Positions 9,250 through 17,027 of a DNA stretch of 64,000 bases are shown here, in pieces. The DNA is from Chitinophagaceae bacterium (lineage in GTDB: Bacteria; Bacteroidota; Bacteroidia; Chitinophagales; Chitinophagaceae), in assembly GCA_947446645.1 (NCBI GenBank), contig CANFHA010000002.1, positions 1-64,000 on the forward strand, given 5' to 3'. The position numbers and the translations under genes are program-made. Under the pieces are notes generated by a model that was given only the letters and a program-made list of their open reading frames with translations, did not search any database and was not told where the DNA came from. Positions within the stretch are counted from its first letter, which is position 1; each line of letters opens with the position of its first letter.

Positions 9250-9265
9250 TAGTCGAATAGCTACA
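9222..9265 (+). promoter_or_regulatory. Twin 18-bp operator palindromes, probable ArsR sites
   Basis: Two 18-bp inverted repeats of the form TGTAGT-N6-(A/G)CTACA occur at 9222-9239 and 9248-9265, spaced 26 bp centre to centre. The first fills the promoter spacer and the second runs from the -7 box to two bases before the start codon. This placement would block RNA polymerase, as expected for autorepression by the ArsR protein encoded just downstream. Confidence 0.75.
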
Positions 9266-9267
9266 TA

Positions 9268-9591
9268 ATGAATCTAAGAAGAGACGTGTTTCAGGCCATA
9301 GCAGACCCTACAAGAAGGGCAATACTAATGCTGGTGGCATCACAGGCAATGACTGCGGGGGCAATAGCCGCAAACTTTGATACGGCCAGGCCCACCGTTT
9401 CAAAACATCTGCAAATACTTACGGAGTGCGAGCTGCTAAACCAGGAGCAGAGTGGACGAGAGATATATTATCATTTAAATCCGCAGAAAATGAAAGACAT
9501 AGGAGATTTTATAGAGCCGTTCCGCCAGATGTGGGATGAGCGATTTAATAAACTTGAAACGATAATGAAACAATACAAATCAAAAAAGTAG
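9268..9591 (+). CDS. ArsR-family winged-helix transcriptional regulator
   Basis: The 107-residue protein has the ArsR layout: [13 protein letters not shown] (alpha1-2), then the recognition helix region [18 protein letters not shown] and the beta-wing [10 protein letters not shown]. The Cys-based metal site ELCVCDL of metal-sensing ArsR proteins is absent. It belongs instead to the subgroup paired with SRPBCC proteins, whose inducer is generally unknown. It probably represses its own operon through the palindromes at 9222-9265. The SRPBCC gene follows after three bases. The divergent small gene at 9167 shares the upstream region. Confidence 0.9.
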   Translation: MNLRRDVFQAIADPTRRAILMLVASQAMTAGAIAANFDTARPTVSKHLQILTECELLNQEQSGREIYYHLNPQKMKDIGDFIEPFRQMWDERFNKLETIMKQYKSKK

Positions 9592-9594
9592 CGC

Positions 9595-10077
9595 ATGAAA
9601 CAGAAAACGAATATCGGCGCCGACGAAGGCAAGCAGGATCTGACGATCACCAGGGAATTCGATCTGCCACTGGAATTACTTTTCAGAGCGTATGCAGAGC
9701 CTGAGCTCGTAGAGCAATGGATGTCGAACCCTTACTCCACGACAAAACTATTGAAGTTTGAAGGTAAGAAACATGGAAGTTACAAATTGCAGTCGGCTGA
9801 TGCGAAGGGGCAGGTAGTATTCCGGGCAAACGGTGTGATGCACGAATTCATAACCAATCAAAAGATCACCAGGACATTTGAAATGGAAGGTACTCCATAT
9901 GGTGTGCAGCTTGAAGTCTACGAGTTTGAATACGTAAACGAGGATACGAGCAAGCTCACTATGCACGTGATCTATGAGTCGGCAGCGCAACGTGACCAGG
10001 TGTTGAAGCTGCCTTTTGCCCAAGGCATAAATATGGCGCACAACCGCATTGAAGAAATACTTGGTAACCGGAAATAA
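9595..10077 (+). CDS. SRPBCC / AHSA1-type domain protein
   Basis: The 160-residue protein has the START-like fold typical of the Aha1 C-terminal domain family: ITREFDLPLELLFRAYAEPELVEQWM at the N-terminus, where the EPELVEQWM phrase is the family signature, and a C-terminal helix over the ligand pocket. These proteins bind small hydrophobic ligands; in ArsR-SRPBCC pairs the ligand is not known. It is encoded three bases after the ArsR gene and two bases before a DoxX-like membrane protein, so all are co-transcribed. Confidence 0.85.
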   Translation: MKQKTNIGADEGKQDLTITREFDLPLELLFRAYAEPELVEQWMSNPYSTTKLLKFEGKKHGSYKLQSADAKGQVVFRANGVMHEFITNQKITRTFEMEGTPYGVQLEVYEFEYVNEDTSKLTMHVIYESAAQRDQVLKLPFAQGINMAHNRIEEILGNRK

Positions 10078-10079
10078 CT

Positions 10080-10466
10080 ATGGAAAAGAGAAATAAGATC
10101 ATTTACTGGATAGCCACGAGCCTGCTGGGTTTTGGCATGTTGCAGAGCGGCATATTCGCAGTACTCAAAACAAAACAATGGATAGACCTTGTAACCTCAT
10201 TGGGTTACCCTGTCTACTTTTTAACCATCCTTGGCATCTGGAAAATCCTTGGGGTGATAGCTATTCTGATACCGCGGTTTCCACTCTTGAAAGAATGGGC
10301 TTACGCAGGTTTCTTTTTCGCTATGACGGGTGCCCTTGCTTCTCACCTCGCTAGCGGCGATCATAGTATAAAGGGACTTGCCGGGCCATTTTTCCAGATC
10401 GTTTTCATCTTATTATCGTGGTATTTCAGGCCGGCGGATAGAAAAATAGTTGCCGGAGTTCGATAG
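10080..10466 (+). CDS. DoxX-like membrane protein
   Basis: The 128-residue protein has four hydrophobic segments and the DoxX-like pattern (IYWIATSLLGFGMLQSG, then LTILGIWKILGVIAILIPRFPLLKEWAYAGFFFAMTGALASH). Members sit in the inner membrane and are often linked to redox or thiol-stress operons, but a defined activity is lacking. It is the third gene of the ArsR-controlled operon. Confidence 0.82.
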   Translation: MEKRNKIIYWIATSLLGFGMLQSGIFAVLKTKQWIDLVTSLGYPVYFLTILGIWKILGVIAILIPRFPLLKEWAYAGFFFAMTGALASHLASGDHSIKGLAGPFFQIVFILLSWYFRPADRKIVAGVR

Positions 10467-10498
10467 TCCTTAATAACTTTATTTAAAGTATTTACTCA

Positions 10499-11086
10499 AT
10501 GGATAAAAAGAATCCTAAGGTTGATTGGTTCTTCGAAAAAGCCTCTGCATGGCAGGGGGAATATGCGCAGCTACGGGAGATACTGCTGGATTCTGTGCTG
10601 GAAGAAGACCTGAAGTGGGGCTGTCCCTGCTATACCTGCAATAAGAAAAATGTGGTGCTTATACATGGGTTTAAGGAGTATTGCGCCTTACTCTTTATGA
10701 AAGGTGCATTGCTCAAGGATCCGAAGGGGATACTTATACAGCAAACCGAAAATGTGCAGTCGGCCCGCCAGGTCAGGTTTGCAGAGGTAAAGGAGATAGT
10801 AAAGCTGAAGGCCACGCTCAAAGCTTATATTAAAGAGGCCATTGAAGTGGAAAAGGCAGGCCTGTCTGTAGAATTGAAGAAGACTGCAGAATACGAAGTG
10901 CCTGAAGAATTTCAGCAGCGACTGGTTAAAGACCCTGACCTGAAAGCAGCTTTTAAAGCATTGACACCGGGCAGGCAACGGGCCTACCTCTTTCATTTTT
11001 CTGGCGCAAAGCAGTCTAAGACCCGCGAGGCAAGGATAGACAAATACATACCGCAAATACTGGATGGTAAGGGGATAGACGATTAG
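10499..11086 (+). CDS. YdeI/OmpD-associated family protein (DUF1801 fold)
   Basis: The 195-residue soluble protein has an N-terminal DUF1801-like domain (KWGCPCYTCNKKNVVLIHGFKEYCALLFMKGA) and a C-terminal OmdA-type helical segment ending in GRQRAYLFHFSGAKQSKTREARIDKYIPQILDGKG, the combination seen in YdeI family proteins. Function is not established; members often travel with SRPBCC, DoxX and other small stress-type genes, as here. A cluster of three Cys (CPCYTC) near residue 42 is notable. Confidence 0.85.
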   Translation: MDKKNPKVDWFFEKASAWQGEYAQLREILLDSVLEEDLKWGCPCYTCNKKNVVLIHGFKEYCALLFMKGALLKDPKGILIQQTENVQSARQVRFAEVKEIVKLKATLKAYIKEAIEVEKAGLSVELKKTAEYEVPEEFQQRLVKDPDLKAAFKALTPGRQRAYLFHFSGAKQSKTREARIDKYIPQILDGKGIDD

Positions 11087-11120
11087 TACAGTTTTCATCG
11101 ATATTTAGCTAAAAACGCAA

Positions 11121-11492
11121 ATGAATACGGCCCTTTGGGTGATACAAATACTACTGGCAGCTTTTTTTGGCATGACGGGGTTTAACAAAGTCCGGAATAC
11201 AGTGCAGCAGCACCTTGATGACGGCCACTTGCAGCCCGGACAAAGCGTTTTGCCCATACGTATTCTTGGTGTGCTGGAACTGTTAGGTTGTGTAGGGATC
11301 TTACTGCCGTGGGCTATTGGGGTTTTACCGATACTTACTCCGTTGTCAGCTGCGTGTTTTTGCATGGTTATGGTGGCGGGTGCTGTAGTCCATTGCCGGA
11401 AGGGAGAGTATAACATGCTGCCCTTGCTAGGTGCGATATTCGTTTTGGCTGGCGGCGTGGCTTGTTACAGGTTCATTATGGCCTATAAATAA
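11121..11492 (+). CDS. DoxX family membrane protein
   Basis: The 123-residue protein has four membrane segments and the DoxX pattern AAFFGMTGFNKVRNT followed by ILGVLELLGCVGILLPWA. It is a second, sequence-divergent DoxX-like protein in the same operon (the first ends at 10466). It lies five bases before the DUF4256 gene. Confidence 0.82.
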   Translation: MNTALWVIQILLAAFFGMTGFNKVRNTVQQHLDDGHLQPGQSVLPIRILGVLELLGCVGILLPWAIGVLPILTPLSAACFCMVMVAGAVVHCRKGEYNMLPLLGAIFVLAGGVACYRFIMAYK

Positions 11493-11497
11493 ACAGC

Positions 11498-12055
11498 ATG
11501 AAGAAGAATTTGTCAGTGAAACAACGCGAAACATTGCTCAATACATTAAAAGAGCGTTTTGAGAGAAACATGGCTCGCCATAAGGGAATAGAGTGGGCGA
11601 GTGTGGCAGGTAAACTAGAGGATAATCCTGCTAAGGTATGGTCGCTTAATGAAATGGACGTTACCGTAGGTGAGCCAGATGTGGTTGGCTATGATAAAAC
11701 GACCGGAACGTATATTTTTTATGATTGCTCAACAGAGAGCCCAAAAGGACGCAGAAGCTTTTGCTATGACGAAGCTGCGCTGGACTCAAGAAAAGAAAAT
11801 AAGCCAGCCGATAGTGCCATGGGGGCAGCGGCGGCTATGGGCATTGATCTGTTGACTGAGCCGCAATACAGGGAGCTACAGCAGTTAGGTGAATTTGATT
11901 TGAAAACATCCAGCTGGGTAAAAACTCCGGCTGATATCAGGAAGCTGGGAGGCGCTCTTTTTTGCGACCGCCGGTACGACACCGTTTTCCTCTATAATAA
12001 TGGTGCCGAGTCCTACTATGCGGCCCGCGGGTTTCGTGGCTGCCTCCGGGTGTGA
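11498..12055 (+). CDS. DUF4256 domain-containing protein
   Basis: The 185-residue protein matches DUF4256 along its length: VWSLNEMDVTVGEPDVVGYD, YIFYDCSTESPKGRRSFCYDEAALDSRKE, and the conserved ending LGGALFCDRRYDTVFLYNNGAESYYAARGFRG. No enzymatic activity is known for the family. It is soluble, with no signal peptide. As last gene of the ArsR operon it ends only two bases from the convergent amidase gene, with no room for a terminator between them. Confidence 0.88.
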   Translation: MKKNLSVKQRETLLNTLKERFERNMARHKGIEWASVAGKLEDNPAKVWSLNEMDVTVGEPDVVGYDKTTGTYIFYDCSTESPKGRRSFCYDEAALDSRKENKPADSAMGAAAAMGIDLLTEPQYRELQQLGEFDLKTSSWVKTPADIRKLGGALFCDRRYDTVFLYNNGAESYYAARGFRGCLRV

Positions 12056-12057
12056 GT

Positions 12058-12873
12058 TTAGTTTTTGTACATCAGGTCATTGAGTACATCCATATCCATA
12101 GGCGACAGTTGGTGGCCGGTATCCTGCATATAGTGCCGCTTAAAGGCCCGTATCACAGCAGTGGTGTCGTGGGTATCGTAGCCAATCAAGCGAAGGGCAA
12201 GGCGAGGGTTAAAGCCCTCAGGTGCCGCCTTTAGCGTATCTGAATACCACAATCCAAATCCTTTTTCAGCCAGCATTTTCCATGGAAAATATATGCTCGG
12301 ATCTACCTTTCGGGTTGGGGCAAAGTCTGCATGCCCTATAAAGTTCGCTGTTGGTATATTGTAGGTTTGTTTCAGCCTGGCGAGCAGGCTCAGCAGGCTC
12401 GCGATCTGGGGCTCTGTGAACGGTTCTTTGCCATTATTGTCCAGTTCTATCCCCAGTGAGCAAGAGTTCATGTCGGTTACATTGCCCCACTTGCCAGCCC
12501 CGGCATGGTGCGCCCTCAGGTAGTCGCTGAGCAGGTGGTATATTGTTCCGTCTTTACTGATCAGGTAGTGAGAGCTTACTTCCGTGCGCGGCAGGGTGAA
12601 TGTGGTAAGTGTCTGGTCGCTGTTTTCCTGCGATGTATGGTGAATGACTATGAAATTCGGCTTTCGCATGGTAAAGTTGGTGGTGCCAACAAAATGGTCC
12701 GGTGCCTTAATACTGTCGTTTGCTTCAACATCGGGCTGTTCCTTTAGCCGCGCAGCATAATTTCTGGCCTGTTTCCTGTATATCTTGTTCGTTGCATTGT
12801 ACGGCGACCAATTACAGCCGTATGCGGACAAGATTAATATAATTGCCAGGATATAAATGGAAAAGAAACGCAT
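12058..12873 (-). CDS. N-acetylmuramoyl-L-alanine amidase lipoprotein (Amidase_2)
   Basis: The 271-residue protein begins with a lipoprotein signal (lipobox SAYGC, residues about 16-20). The amidase_2 domain shows the zinc ligands and surroundings of the AmpD/AmiD family: FIVIHHTS, the central SHYLISKDGTIYHLL, CSLGIELDN and the late FIGHADFAPTRKVDPS segment. It should cleave the amide between MurNAc and the stem peptide at the inner face of the outer membrane, in wall turnover or anhydromuropeptide recycling. A C-terminal extension of about 70 residues (GLWYSDTLKAAPEGFNPRLALRLIGYDT) resembles the peptidoglycan-binding tail of AmiD. Confidence 0.87.
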   Translation of the reverse strand: MRFFSIYILAIILILSAYGCNWSPYNATNKIYRKQARNYAARLKEQPDVEANDSIKAPDHFVGTTNFTMRKPNFIVIHHTSQENSDQTLTTFTLPRTEVSSHYLISKDGTIYHLLSDYLRAHHAGAGKWGNVTDMNSCSLGIELDNNGKEPFTEPQIASLLSLLARLKQTYNIPTANFIGHADFAPTRKVDPSIYFPWKMLAEKGFGLWYSDTLKAAPEGFNPRLALRLIGYDTHDTTAVIRAFKRHYMQDTGHQLSPMDMDVLNDLMYKN

Positions 12874-12987
12874 AGGGACAATTGCCTGATAAAGGTAAAT
12901 AATGAACAGGACCTATGCGTGAGGAGTCGAAAAAATTACGAAACTAAAAAGATAGCCACTAAGGAACGAATTGGAATAAAGGTGTAA

Positions 12988-13428
12988 CTATTTAGCTGAC
13001 GCAGCAGCTGCGGCACCGCTTTCTGTTTCAGCAGGCGGCGCGGCGGCCTTGGTAGATACCATAACCTTTGGTGGGGCATCTTCAAAATAAGACAAGATCA
13101 CTTTGTATGCCCTGCAGGTTTCGTGCATCAGCATATGATCGCAGCCGGCAGTACCTACATAGCGACGTTCATGCGGTCCGAGATTGCGAAATACCATTGT
13201 TCTCTTCTGGAGGTAGTTATCCACTTCAACCAATTCCTCAATGCGTACCGTAATGGTGCGCAAAGATTTGTTAAGCACGGCGCAGGGGCGCTTACTGTTT
13301 GTGGTATCTCCTTTTGCAGGAACCAGAGTTACTTCTTTGATCGCATTTTCTACCATTCGCTTTTGGGCATAGGCATGGCTAGCGCTCAAGGAGAAAATGG
13401 AAAGTAGAAAATAAAAAAAATGCTTCAT
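12988..13428 (-). CDS. Secreted hypothetical protein with two-cysteine core
   Basis: The 146-residue protein has a signal peptide ending near residue 21 (SASHAYA). The mature part contains a beta-rich segment (LRTITVRIEELVEVDNYLQKRTMVFRNLGPHERRYVG) and Cys residues in RPCAVL, AGCDHM and ETCRAY that may form disulfides. The C-terminus is low-complexity Ala/Pro/Ser. I recognise no named family. It is monocistronic; the 225 bases upstream presumably hold its promoter. Confidence 0.6.
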   Translation of the reverse strand: MKHFFYFLLSIFSLSASHAYAQKRMVENAIKEVTLVPAKGDTTNSKRPCAVLNKSLRTITVRIEELVEVDNYLQKRTMVFRNLGPHERRYVGTAGCDHMLMHETCRAYKVILSYFEDAPPKVMVSTKAAAPPAETESGAAAAASAK

Positions 13429-13653
13429 TTACAAAAAAACAAGTATAAAGTAACTCTACAAGTTACAAATTTAGGAAAGCTAAACAAATAAACCTCATCA
13501 TTAATATTGTGTTAACAAAATTTGAGAAAATTATTTATTCTTTTTCTCGCCTTTCTATCAATACAAGTAACAAATACGATGCCAAGCAGGTCTTGTTTTG
13601 AATATTTGTGATTTAATTTGTTTCGGCCTGGTATAATGGGTCTTCTAGGAGGA

Positions 13654-14031
13654 TTATTTCTTATTGTATGTGTCACCAAGAAAAGAAACCTTAGCGCCGT
13701 CGTCGCTGAGGGTAAGCGGGCTGAGGCCGGTTCCCAGGTCCACAGTTATCCGGTTGCCTTTTTCGTAGGTTACCACAAACCTGTTGCGATCACCAGCCTG
13801 TTTCAGTAGTGAGCCGCGCTGAACGATGATCAGTTCGCCGTCTTTATATATATCCAGGAAGCTATTGGGGTCGCGATCGCTTTTCCAATGGCCGAAAAAA
13901 GAATTTTTAATATTTATTGTGCTTTGGCCTGTTCCATCGGCGGTCTGCGCAAATGTGGTGCCGGTAGCGCCGAAAAGGAAAAGAGCAACAAAAAGGGAAA
14001 GATAAAGCCGGCCAAAAGATATTTTCATCAA
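13654..14031 (-). CDS. Small secreted protein, DUF3876-like
   Basis: The 125-residue protein (or 124 if the second ATG is used) has a signal peptide to about residue 28 (TTFAQ). The mature domain, FFGHWKSDRDPNSFLDIYKDGE followed by GNRITVDLG and a final LSDDGAKVSFLGDTYNK, has the small beta-barrel pattern of DUF3876-type proteins of Bacteroidota, which resemble lipocalin-like lids. Similarity is by pattern only. Function unknown. Confidence 0.55.
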   Translation of the reverse strand: MMKISFGRLYLSLFVALFLFGATGTTFAQTADGTGQSTINIKNSFFGHWKSDRDPNSFLDIYKDGELIIVQRGSLLKQAGDRNRFVVTYEKGNRITVDLGTGLSPLTLSDDGAKVSFLGDTYNKK

Positions 14032-14164
14032 AAGAAGTTTTTAAAGTCGCAACGCAAAAATACAGTTTTGAAGCGTATATCCGCAAACTTAAGTTGACCA
14101 AGGCGATGGGAGCGGAGAGGAACGTGGCTTTAGAGAGCGAAAAATAAGTTGCGGATTTTTTATA

Positions 14165-14497
14165 TTATACAACCCTGAAATGCTTTAGCGACTCAAGTAT
14201 GGCAATGATTGAGGCAAAACCTATAGGTATTCCAACGATCAGCGCAACGGCAATACGTCCAAAGGTGAAATGACTTAGTGTAAATTTATTATATATAATA
14301 TAGCAAAGTGCAATGGTAGGCGTGCAATAAATGAGCTAAACGGGAATGATCTCCCAATCAATGAGGTCGTATATGTTGTTTACGTCATCATCTAACGAGA
14401 AAAGTGCAAAGCAAGTGAGGATCACCGGAATAGCAATTTTAATGAGTGGGGTGATTCTCATTGATCTGAACCGGTTATAAAAATAAAACGTTAGCAT
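14165..14497 (-). pseudogene. Small membrane protein gene interrupted by an in-frame TAG
   Basis: Reading the minus strand from the ATG at 14497 gives 110 codons to a TAA at 14165, with a single in-frame TAG at codon 54 (14336-14338). Both halves look like one protein. The first has a hydrophobic helix (IKIAIPVILTCFALFSL) and a polar loop (DDDVNNIYDLIDWEIIPV). The second has two further helices (IYCTPTIALCYIIY and IAVALIVGIPIGFASIIAILESL) and a polar tail. No frameshift is needed. No family recognised. It is most simply a recent nonsense mutation. Confidence 0.6.
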
Positions 14498-14642
14498 TTT
14501 ACTCAACGCTAAAGTACTTTAGCCATAGTGCAAAAACGCTGCCTGCATTGAAATATTGCGTAGGGATAGAGGCGAAATCGAAACGCAGAGCCTGGTATTA
14601 TTTGAGGATAGCACCGAAAACCGGTGGCGAACAATGTACTCG

Positions 14643-14828
14643 CTACTTTTGACTCTTTAGGTTTTTTTCTATTTCTTTATCGTACCACTCTTTGCTGTTC
14701 TTCTCCTTTTCTTCCAGCTCTTTCAGCGCGCGGGCTTTGGCTGCTTTCAGGTCGTTGTCGTCATTTTCTTTATTCACAGTAAATTTTACGCCTAAAACCT
14801 TGCCGTTAGTGGGTTTCCTTTTTTTCAT
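14643..14828 (-). CDS. Small charged hypothetical protein
   Basis: The 61-residue protein is Lys/Glu-rich. After a basic start (MKKRKPTNGKVLGVKFTVNKE) residues about 26-60 form one charged helix with coiled-coil character (DLKAAKARALKELEEKEKN). No signal or membrane segment. No family recognised. Confidence 0.5.
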   Translation of the reverse strand: MKKRKPTNGKVLGVKFTVNKENDDNDLKAAKARALKELEEKEKNSKEWYDKEIEKNLKSQK

Positions 14829-14908
14829 GGATTTCTTTTAGAATTTGCCCTTCAAAATTACAGTAAAAACAAAGGCAAAATAGTACCACAAGGCAAGAGA
14901 AATAATAT

Positions 14909-16000
14909 TTAACTGGCCGTTTTCTTCATATGCTTACTTCTGAGCCGGTAAATAATATAGAGTGCTGCCAGGGAAATCACTGTGATCGTTAACAGTACAA
15001 TGTAGGGGCTCATATCCTGCAGGAGAAAAGCGGCGGCCATGAGAAGTATATTGATTCCAACGATTATTGTAACGGACCGGGTATGTGTGAAGCCTGCATC
15101 AAGCAGGTAGTAGTGCAGATGGGTACGGTCTGCTTTGAGTGGGGAAATACCGCGCGATGCCCTCAAAATAAACACCCTTATTGCATCAAAAACTGGTAGA
15201 TAAAGCATTGCGGCCAACATGATATCCGCTTCTTGAATGCCGTAAAAATAGTTTCGCAAAAGTCCAAACCCTGGATTTGTTATAATGCATATGAATAGTA
15301 AGGAAAGAATGAAAATTGTAAAGCCAAGGACCATGGAACCGGTATCGCCCATGTAAATTTTGGCTGGTGAAATGTTGTAACATAGCAGGCCAAACGTTGC
15401 ACCCATGAGTGAAAAAGAAATACCTGCTAGGGCAAAATGAAAGGTGGCCGCAAACATTAGCCCCAAGATACCAAGGTATAGAATAGCAAGGACGGCCGCA
15501 AGCCCGTCGATGCCATCAACAAAGTTGAATACATTGATGAAAAAGGTACAACAAAGGGTTGCAACTATGATACCCGGCCAAAATGGTATAACCTCTATAT
15601 CGAAAAGACCATGTTGCGACTCAAGTTTATTATCGATGAAATATATGGCAATAAAGGAAGCTACAAGTTGGGCGGCCAGTTTTTTCGATGGGCGCATATT
15701 CATAATATCATCGTAGATACCAGTAAAAAAAAGGATTACAGACGAAATGAGCACATACGGCATGTAGGAAAGCTGTTTTGGCCAGAGGAATGCTGATACA
15801 AGGACATAGCCAATAAAAATTCCTATGCCACCCAGCGTAGGTATTTCAGCACCATGTATTTTTCGCGTATCATCCGGCACATCATATATTTTATGATTGC
15901 GGGCGATGAATATGATCTTTTTAATGGAATATGCGCTTATAACCGCAGACAATACTATGGCGCCAAGGTAGTAGACATATGTAGGTATGGAGTGGATCAT
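14909..16000 (-). CDS. WecA/TagO-like undecaprenyl-phosphate sugar-1-phosphate transferase
   Basis: The 363-residue protein has about ten membrane segments and the MraY/WecA family motifs: DDTRKIHGAEIPTLGG near the start, GIYDDIMNMRPSKKLAAQ (the paired Asp that binds magnesium), NFVDGIDGLAA (catalytic region), IYMGDTGSM and the cytoplasmic RTHLHYYLLDAG. It loads a sugar-1-phosphate, usually GlcNAc-1-P, on undecaprenyl phosphate, the first step of O-antigen or capsule repeat assembly. MraY-specific signatures are lacking. It lies 27 bases after MeaB on the same strand, near an O-antigen ligase-like gene. Confidence 0.88.
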   Translation of the reverse strand: MIHSIPTYVYYLGAIVLSAVISAYSIKKIIFIARNHKIYDVPDDTRKIHGAEIPTLGGIGIFIGYVLVSAFLWPKQLSYMPYVLISSVILFFTGIYDDIMNMRPSKKLAAQLVASFIAIYFIDNKLESQHGLFDIEVIPFWPGIIVATLCCTFFINVFNFVDGIDGLAAVLAILYLGILGLMFAATFHFALAGISFSLMGATFGLLCYNISPAKIYMGDTGSMVLGFTIFILSLLFICIITNPGFGLLRNYFYGIQEADIMLAAMLYLPVFDAIRVFILRASRGISPLKADRTHLHYYLLDAGFTHTRSVTIIVGINILLMAAAFLLQDMSPYIVLLTITVISLAALYIIYRLRSKHMKKTAS

Positions 16001-16027
16001 TGGCGCTTTAACGTGCTCGTTGTTGTT

Positions 16028-16963
16028 TTATTTCTGCTCTCTGTCACTTCTTTGCAGGAAATCTTTTGTGAATGCGTACAAATTAAAATTATCCTGCTGC
16101 ATAGCAGCGGTCAGCTCCTCTTTTAGGCGGTTATGATCTATGTTGCTCATTCGTTGGGATATTATTAGTTGCCAGCATTTTTCAGTCATCAGGTGCAGCC
16201 GCTTTTCCGGCAGCTCGTTTTGGTGACTAAGAAAACTGGTGATCGCGTTAGCCAGTTCTTCTATGCCCGTGTTGGCGGTGGCCACTGTTTTTATTACCGG
16301 CGTTTCGCCATCTTCCGTGGCTTTTTCGTGGGCCAGAATGCGCAGGTTTCGGTACAGGCCTTCGGCATCGGCGCGGTCGGCTTTGTTTACAATAAATATA
16401 TTGGCAATTTCCATAATGCCCGCTTTCAGTGTCTGCACTTCGTCGCCGGCTTCTGGCACCAGCGCTACTATTGTGCAGTCGGCCAGGCCCGCTATTTCCA
16501 CTTCGCTCTGTCCTACGCCCACCGTCTCCACCAGTATATAGTCGAACGGCGCTTCCTTTACAAGGTCGGTGATCTCTATGATCTTGGCGCTGAGGCCACC
16601 CAGAGCACCACGCGTAGCCAGCGAGCGAATGAAGATATTGGGATTGGTATAATATTCGCTCATTCTTATACGATCACCCAGCAGAGCTCCATAATTGAAT
16701 GGCGAAGACGGATCTACCGCTATTACCGCTATCTTTTTATTTTCTTTAAGCCAGTAGTGCAACAATGCACTCACCAGCGTACTTTTGCCCGCGCCCGGAG
16801 GGCCGGTAATACCTATCACACGCGCATGGTGTCCTTCATGCAGGTTTTGCAGCAGAGTGGCGTAGCCGGGCAGCTCATTTTCTACAATGGTTATGCCCCG
16901 GGCAATGGCGAGAAACTCACCTGCTTTTACCTGTTGATGAAGTAGTTTAATATCGCGCTGCAC
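16028..16963 (-). CDS. meaB: MeaB/ArgK methylmalonyl-CoA mutase-associated GTPase
   Basis: The protein has the G3E-class P-loop GTPase signature of MeaB: GITGPPGAGKSTLV (Walker A), VIAVDPSSPF, GDRIRM, DYILVETVGVGQSEVEIA (switch region and Walker B) and NKADR for guanine. It protects and reloads methylmalonyl-CoA mutase. The frame extends upstream to an ATG at 17092, but that would overlap the divergent gene starting at 17028 and add unmatched residues. The GTG at 16963 gives 311 residues beginning VQRDIKLLHQQVKAGE, close to the usual 310-330. The mutase genes themselves are not in the window. Confidence 0.88.
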   Translation of the reverse strand: MQRDIKLLHQQVKAGEFLAIARGITIVENELPGYATLLQNLHEGHHARVIGITGPPGAGKSTLVSALLHYWLKENKKIAVIAVDPSSPFNYGALLGDRIRMSEYYTNPNIFIRSLATRGALGGLSAKIIEITDLVKEAPFDYILVETVGVGQSEVEIAGLADCTIVALVPEAGDEVQTLKAGIMEIANIFIVNKADRADAEGLYRNLRILAHEKATEDGETPVIKTVATANTGIEELANAITSFLSHQNELPEKRLHLMTEKCWQLIISQRMSNIDHNRLKEELTAAMQQDNFNLYAFTKDFLQRSDREQK

Positions 16964-17027
16964 TAAAAAAACCGTTTGTCCGTTATAAAAACCAGTAAAA
17001 ATTATCCGCCGTGGCGGTTCACTTCTG

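Noticed and set aside
16169-16945. 258-codon open frame on the plus strand
   Set aside because: Antisense to meaB, whose GTPase motifs are complete.
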